Shown: positions 5,591 through 7,987 of the stretch, piece after piece
Position numbering within the stretch: the stretch's first letter is position 1
Layout of the letters: every line of letters starts with the position of its first letter
Assembly: GCA_947623765.1 (NCBI GenBank)
Contig: CANQIG010000082.1
Span: forward strand, 1-7,987
Reading direction: 5' to 3'
DNA: 7,987 nt
Source: an uncultured Clostridia bacterium
GTDB taxonomy: Bacteria; Bacillota; Clostridia; Oscillospirales; Acutalibacteraceae
Notes under the pieces: generated by a model
What the model was told of the DNA's origin: nothing
Seen by the model: the letters and a program-made list of their open reading frames with translations, nothing else
Database searches by the model: none
Program-made: the position numbers and the translations under genes

Positions 5591-5615
5591 CGCCGCTTGC
5601 GCGGCGGGAAAGGAG
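5591..5615 (+). promoter_or_regulatory. Hairpin plus Shine-Dalgarno cassette before DUF4160 gene
   Basis: A perfect 6-bp stem CGCCGC-TTGC-GCGGCG (5591-5606) is followed by GG and AAAGGAG, with 17 bases from stem end to ATG. There is no T-run, so it is not a normal terminator. A near-identical element stands at the same distance before the gene at 6547. Confidence 0.55.
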
Positions 5616-5623
5616 CGTTTTTC

Positions 5624-5884
5624 ATGCCGACCATCTGTATGTTTCGTGGAATCAAAATCTGTCTCTACTGGCAAGACCATATGCCGCCTCATTTTCACGC
5701 ATTTTATGGCGGTGCGGAGGTCCTTGTTGCCATTGAAGAATTAGAAGTACTGGAAGGCTCCATTCCGTCGAAACAGTTGAAAATGCTTCTAGGCTGGGCC
5801 GCCTTCCATCAGGAAGAACTCCGGGAAAACTGGGAGCTTGCACGAAACAGCCAAGAGCTTTTCTCGATCGAGCCGTTGAAATGA
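5624..5884 (+). CDS. DUF4160 family protein
   Basis: The 86-residue product carries the hallmark of DUF4160: an N-terminal MPTICMFRGIKICLYW strand region and the His-rich DHMPPHFHAFY motif (His19, His23, His25). A GSIPSKQLKMLLGWAAFHQEEL helix and a NWELARNSQELFSIEPLK end follow. Length and motif order are normal for the family, so it appears complete. Its biochemical function is not established to my knowledge. The family is very often encoded next to DUF2442, as here, and the pair has been suggested to behave like a toxin-antitoxin module. The ATG follows AAAGGAG at good spacing. Its TGA overlaps an ATG of the next frame. It starts 37 bases after the repressor stop, so it may be co-transcribed with it. 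Confidence 0.87.
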   Translation: MPTICMFRGIKICLYWQDHMPPHFHAFYGGAEVLVAIEELEVLEGSIPSKQLKMLLGWAAFHQEELRENWELARNSQELFSIEPLK

Positions 5885-5901
5885 GAATAATCGGAGGTAA
5901 T

Positions 5902-6249
5902 ATGAAAACGGTAGATGAATATCTTTCCATGGGATTGGACAGAAAGTCCGCAGAGTACTTTGCGCACGGCCGGCGGCAGATCGCCTCGGTCACGGCAAAT
6001 GATGATTTTACTTTGACGCTTTCGTTTGACAATGGCGAAAAAAGGCTTTTTGATATGCGTCCCTTTCTGAAAAAGGGAACGGTGTTTGAGCCGTTTGCCA
6101 ATGTCGAAAACTTTCGCAGGGTCTATCTCGATGCGCAGCACGCCGTCTGCTGGGACGTCGATCCCTCGGTAGACAGCTCCGTGGTGTGGAACAACAAGGT
6201 CGATCTTTGTCCGGATCGATGCTACATCGACAGTACCCCGATCGTGTGA
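5902..6249 (+). CDS. DUF2442 family protein
   Basis: The 115-residue product has an N-terminal helix (MKTVDEYLSMGLDRKSAEYF). The DUF2442 core follows: SVTANDDFTLTLSFDNGEKR, LFDMRPFLKKGTVFEPFANVENF, and VCWDVDPSVDSSVVWNNKVDLCPDRCY. DUF2442 is a small beta-rich family usually paired with DUF4160, where it is the presumed antitoxin or partner (inference from general association, not proven). I start at the ATG behind CGGAGG. An ATG at 5881 overlapping the previous TGA would add seven residues but has no ribosome site. Compared with the minimal family it has an extra N-terminal helical segment of about 35 residues, which might bind its partner or DNA. Confidence 0.85.
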   Translation: MKTVDEYLSMGLDRKSAEYFAHGRRQIASVTANDDFTLTLSFDNGEKRLFDMRPFLKKGTVFEPFANVENFRRVYLDAQHAVCWDVDPSVDSSVVWNNKVDLCPDRCYIDSTPIV

Positions 6250-6293
6250 TTTCAGGATCTCCTGACGTTAAATTCGGAGATTAAAGTTTACGG

Positions 6294-6482
6294 ATGTTTA
6301 CTATGCTCAAAACCTATACAATAAACAAAGGGCAGCAGCCCACGGAAGAGCAGCTGGAGGAGGTCCAGAAAGCCAAAAAGCAGCCCATCACCTTCGATGA
6401 GGATTCCCCGGAATTGTCCCCCGCCTTGGAAAAGGCGCTTCGGTGCTCCGCCATACAGAGAAACCGCAGAAAAAACGCGTAA
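6294..6482 (+). CDS. Small conserved Firmicutes protein (FDEDSPEL motif)
   Basis: This 62-residue protein reads MFTMLKTYTINKGQQPTEEQ, then LEEVQKAKKQPITFDEDSPELSP in overlapping order, ending ALEKALRCSAIQRNRRKNA. The plan is a short N-terminal strand, a TEEQLEEV helix, a PITFDEDSPELSP motif and a basic C-terminal helix. I recognise it as a recurring small protein of gut Clostridia that often stands beside toxin-antitoxin genes. I know no assigned function for it. The ribosome site GGAGA is 13 bases upstream of the first ATG, which is longish. The ATG at 6303 would be even farther away. The gene lies 44 bases after DUF2442 on the same strand, so it may belong to that unit, perhaps as a third component (inference). 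Confidence 0.72.
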   Translation: MFTMLKTYTINKGQQPTEEQLEEVQKAKKQPITFDEDSPELSPALEKALRCSAIQRNRRKNA

Positions 6483-6513
6483 CACCTTTGGCCTGCCGGA
6501 TGTGAAAATAAAA

Positions 6514-6538
6514 CGCCGCTTGGGCGGCGGAAAAGGAG
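6514..6538 (+). promoter_or_regulatory. Hairpin plus Shine-Dalgarno cassette before membrane protein gene
   Basis: CGCCGC-TTGG-GCGGCG (6514-6529), then G and AAAAGGAG, with 17 bases from stem end to ATG. It differs from the element at 5591 only in the last loop base and one base near the Shine-Dalgarno. It has no T-run. Confidence 0.55.
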
Positions 6539-6546
6539 AATTTGCT

Positions 6547-7521
6547 ATGGCTGGAAAACACGCAGCGCCGCGCCATGCAGTGCCTCGCTCGACCGGACGC
6601 ACCACGAGACCCCCGGAAGAACCGCTTCGCCCTGTGCCATACACGGACCCGGATGATGTGCCGCCGCGTGCGCCGCGCACACAGGCCGCTTCCCCGCGCC
6701 CTGTGCAGCGCCGTCCCGTGCGCAAACCGAAAAGCCGCTGGAAGACGGTCGTCGCATGGATCCTATGCTTCTTCATGCTCTTCGCCGGGATCGTGTACTT
6801 CCCGTCCTTCGCCAGCGTCTTCATGCTGCTGTTTGCGGTGCTCATCCTTCCGGTCGAGCCCGTGCGGCGGTTCTTTGCGCAGATCGGCCTGCGGAATACG
6901 GCGAAAACCGTGGTCCTCGTGGTGCTCTTTGTGTTGGGGATCATGCTCGCGCCGCTTTCGAGCCGGGCGCGGAACACGATCCCCCGCACCGATGGGAGCG
7001 CGTCCCCCACGCCGAACACCTCTGCTTCCGCTTCTCCCACGCTGGAACCAACCGTAGAGCCCACTTCCAGCCCGACACCCACGGAGAAACCGACCGCAGA
7101 ACCTACTGTCAGGCCGACCGCCACGCCAACGGCGAACCCTACGGCTGAACCGACGATGGAACCAACCGCAGAACCGACTGCCGAGCCGACCGCAGAGCCC
7201 ACGGCTGAACCGACCCCAGAGCCAACTGCCGAACCGACCGAAGTTCCCTCGGAGGAAGTGGGTGGAGAGTATGCTGGGGACTCCGGTGGAGGATCTGGCG
7301 GGGATTCCAATACTTCAGACTACGATCCCTCCTATGGCACGGTCGCGCCGGACAATGATCCCGGTTATGGGAATGAAAGCGTAGTATATTGGACTCCGAA
7401 CGGTGAAGTCTACCACTCCACCCCCAACTGCCCTTCTCTCAGTAGATCTTCCGTCATCTTGAGCGGCACGATTGCTGACGCCCAAGCAAACGGCAAGGAC
7501 AGACACTGTCTAAACTGCTAG
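6547..7521 (+). CDS. Membrane protein with Pro/Thr repeat stalk and C-terminal Cys/His tail
   Basis: The 324-residue protein has several parts. Residues 1-62 are a Pro/Arg-rich cytosolic-type N-terminus. Three hydrophobic spans follow at about 66-84, 87-104 and 119-137. Residues 165-232 form a Pro-Thr-Glu repeat region (AEPT units) that would be an extended, unfolded stalk. A Gly/Ser/Asp linker runs to about 275. The C-terminal module begins VVYWTPNGEVYHSTPNC and ends DAQANGKDRHCLNC. In it, His290, Cys295, Cys321 and Cys324 match the Y-H-x4-C...C-x2-C pattern of Ada-like zinc-binding tails found at the ends of Firmicutes surface and MBL-fold proteins. Membrane anchoring with the tail outside the cell is a reasonable topology guess. 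No known name is assigned. The ATG is chosen because AAAAGGAG precedes it by eight bases. It follows the small gene by 64 bases. Confidence 0.8.
   Translation: MAGKHAAPRHAVPRSTGRTTRPPEEPLRPVPYTDPDDVPPRAPRTQAASPRPVQRRPVRKPKSRWKTVVAWILCFFMLFAGIVYFPSFASVFMLLFAVLILPVEPVRRFFAQIGLRNTAKTVVLVVLFVLGIMLAPLSSRARNTIPRTDGSASPTPNTSASASPTLEPTVEPTSSPTPTEKPTAEPTVRPTATPTANPTAEPTMEPTAEPTAEPTAEPTAEPTPEPTAEPTEVPSEEVGGEYAGDSGGGSGGDSNTSDYDPSYGTVAPDNDPGYGNESVVYWTPNGEVYHSTPNCPSLSRSSVILSGTIADAQANGKDRHCLNC
7045..7239 (+). repeat. In-frame 12-bp minisatellite encoding Pro-Thr-Glu repeats
   Basis: Units of about 12 bases (such as GAACCGACTGCC, with synonymous drift) encode EPTAEPT-type repeats inside the membrane protein. 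Units of 12 bases keep the frame, so copy number can change without breaking the gene. Confidence 0.75.
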
Positions 7522-7627
7522 ATCGAACACAACTCCCCGGGCAGTTTTGGCGCACCGCCGGAGCTGCGAAGCCGGAGCCATGCCCGGATAAGGCACAACA
7601 CAAAAGGCCAAAGCGAAAAGGCGACGA

Positions 7628-7665
7628 AAGCCCGGAAGCTCCAGCGTTTCGGAGCTTCCGGGCTT
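7628..7665. repeat. 15-bp perfect stem-loop after the membrane protein gene
   Basis: The left arm at 7628-7642 pairs fully with 7651-7665, and the loop is eight bases (AGCGTTTC). The stem is GC-rich but neither side is followed by a T-run, so it may stabilise the 3' end of the message or be a degenerate, Rho-type or bidirectional stop. Confidence 0.55.
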
Positions 7666-7699
7666 GGTGATCCAGATGCGGTCCGGCCTCGGGCGCGGC

Positions 7700-7827
7700 G
7701 GGCTTTTGCGCCTTCTCCCGGAGGCAAAAGAAAAACGGCCCCCAACGGGAGCCGAAAACGTTTGCCCGGCGCGGGGCGTGCAAGGGTCTGCACCCAAACA
7801 AAAGGGGCGGCCTCTCCGGGCCACCCT
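7700..7827. repeat. Fourth copy of the ~200-bp repeat, beside the tRNA genes
   Basis: The core AAACGTTTGCCCGGCGCGG at 7756 onwards matches the core at 825-851 at 26 of 27 positions, in the same orientation. The flanks also match: GGGCTTTTGCG at the left, CCAAACAAAAGGGGCGGCC and CTCTCCGGG at the right. The CCTATAAGG box of the left copies is missing here. Its right end overlaps the tRNA terminator. Together with the hairpin, this copy accounts for most of the gene-free interval between 7522 and the tRNA genes. Confidence 0.65.
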
Positions 7828-7830
7828 TTT
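7797..7830 (-). terminator. Intrinsic terminator of the tRNA unit, possibly bidirectional
   Basis: On the minus strand GGGTGGCC (complement of 7819-7826), a 6-base loop and GGCCGCCC (complement of 7805-7812) form an 8-bp stem with one G-U pair. CTTTTGTTT follows. It starts four bases after the CCA end of tRNA-Glu. On the plus strand the same stem has one C-A mismatch but is followed by TTTTT, so it could also end the rightward transcript. Confidence 0.7.
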
Positions 7831-7905
7831 TGGTGACCCGGACGAGATTCGAACTCGTGTTACCGCCGTGAAAGGGCGGTGTCTTAACCGCTTGACCACC
7901 GGGCC
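7831..7905 (-). tRNA. tRNA-Glu (UUC anticodon)
   Basis: On the minus strand the 75-base gene starts GGCCCGGTGGTC and ends with an encoded CCA. The acceptor pairs GGCCCGG with CCGGGTC (one G-U). The T arm is CGAGTTCGAATCTCG, and the anticodon loop CTTTCAC gives UUC, read as glutamate codons GAA/GAG. It is complete and lies three bases downstream of tRNA-Met in the same transcript. Confidence 0.95.
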
Positions 7906-7908
7906 ATA

Positions 7909-7985
7909 TGGTAGCGGCAAATGGATTCGAACCATCGACACTTCGGGTATGAACCGAATGCTCTAGCCAACTGAGCTATGCCGCC
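7909..7985 (-). tRNA. tRNA-Met (CAU anticodon)
   Basis: The 77-base gene on the minus strand starts GGCGGCATAGCTCAG and ends TACCA with the CCA encoded. The acceptor pairs GGCGGCA with TGCCGCT (one G-U). The T arm is TGGTTCGAATCCA, and the anticodon loop is TTCATAC, giving CAU. The first acceptor pair is G-U rather than the C-A mismatch of the initiator, so I call it an elongator-type methionine tRNA. A CAU anticodon can also belong to tRNA-Ile2, which the sequence alone does not exclude. Confidence 0.93.
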
Positions 7986-7987
7986 AT

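Noticed and set aside
5118..5744. 208-codon plus frame inside the repressor gene
   Set aside because: Arg/Gly/Ala-rich frame created by high GC at third positions of the repressor; the S24 frame is clearly the real one.
6288..7310. Minus-strand frame of 340 codons with GSAVGSAVG repeats
   Set aside because: It is the complement of the Pro-Thr minisatellite; the repeats keep the opposite strand open. There is no independent support.
831..7782. Phage attachment sites (att) at the direct repeat cores
   Set aside because: There is no integrase in the window, no tRNA fragment at the left copy, and the left side has three copies. A dispersed repeat explains this better.
7664..7966. Plus frame reading into the tRNA genes (contains DPDEIRTRV)
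   Set aside because: The DEIRTR and SGKWIRTIDT strings are the familiar spurious translations of antisense tRNA sequence.

Overview
The window looks like a chromosomal accessory stretch of a fairly GC-rich Clostridia-type Firmicute; an Oscillospiraceae-like gut anaerobe is my guess. The reasons are consensus TTGACA/TATAAT promoters, strong AGGAGG ribosome sites, ATGA stop/start overlaps, and family content (BppU-like tail fibre, S24 repressor, DUF4160/DUF2442 pair). No taxon can be proved from the sequence alone.

Layout, left to right. (1) 1-110: a near-perfect promoter with an A/T-tract upstream, firing leftwards out of the window. (2) 110-1260: mostly non-coding. It holds a possible 36-aa membrane peptide and a tandem array of about 200-bp repeats (three recognisable units, 537-1093). 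A fourth unit lies at 7700-7827, beside the tRNA genes. (3) 1300-1990, minus strand: decayed small genes, one interrupted at a run of seven G and one at a (CG)4 run. (4) 2005-4676, minus strand: a phage-type cassette with a 693-aa tail fibre, a 44-aa protein, a 94-aa helix-turn-helix (Cro-like) protein and a 28-aa leader peptide, all downstream of one strong promoter. (5) 4690-4830: a compact divergent control region with three similar 17-bp operator-like palindromes. One of them exactly fills the 17-bp spacer of the leftward promoter. (6) 4834-6482, plus strand: a self-cleaving CI/LexA-type repressor, then DUF4160, DUF2442 and a small conserved protein. (7) 6547-7521, plus strand: a three-span membrane protein with a proline/threonine repeat stalk and a C-terminal Cys/His metal-binding-like tail. 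(8) 7522-7985: a 15-bp-stem hairpin, the repeat copy, a tRNA terminator, then tRNA-Glu(UUC) and tRNA-Met(CAU) on the minus strand.

How it may work (inference): the repressor sits on the operators and silences the leftward promoter. RecA-stimulated self-cleavage after DNA damage would release the Cro-like protein and the tail fibre. What is unusual is that the only structural phage gene under this switch is a receptor-binding fibre. No terminase, capsid, integrase or replication gene is present in the window. It is therefore either a prophage remnant reduced to its switch and fibre, or a stand-alone fibre cassette. The adjoining + strand genes look like a small accessory or toxin-antitoxin-type module co-transcribed with the repressor.
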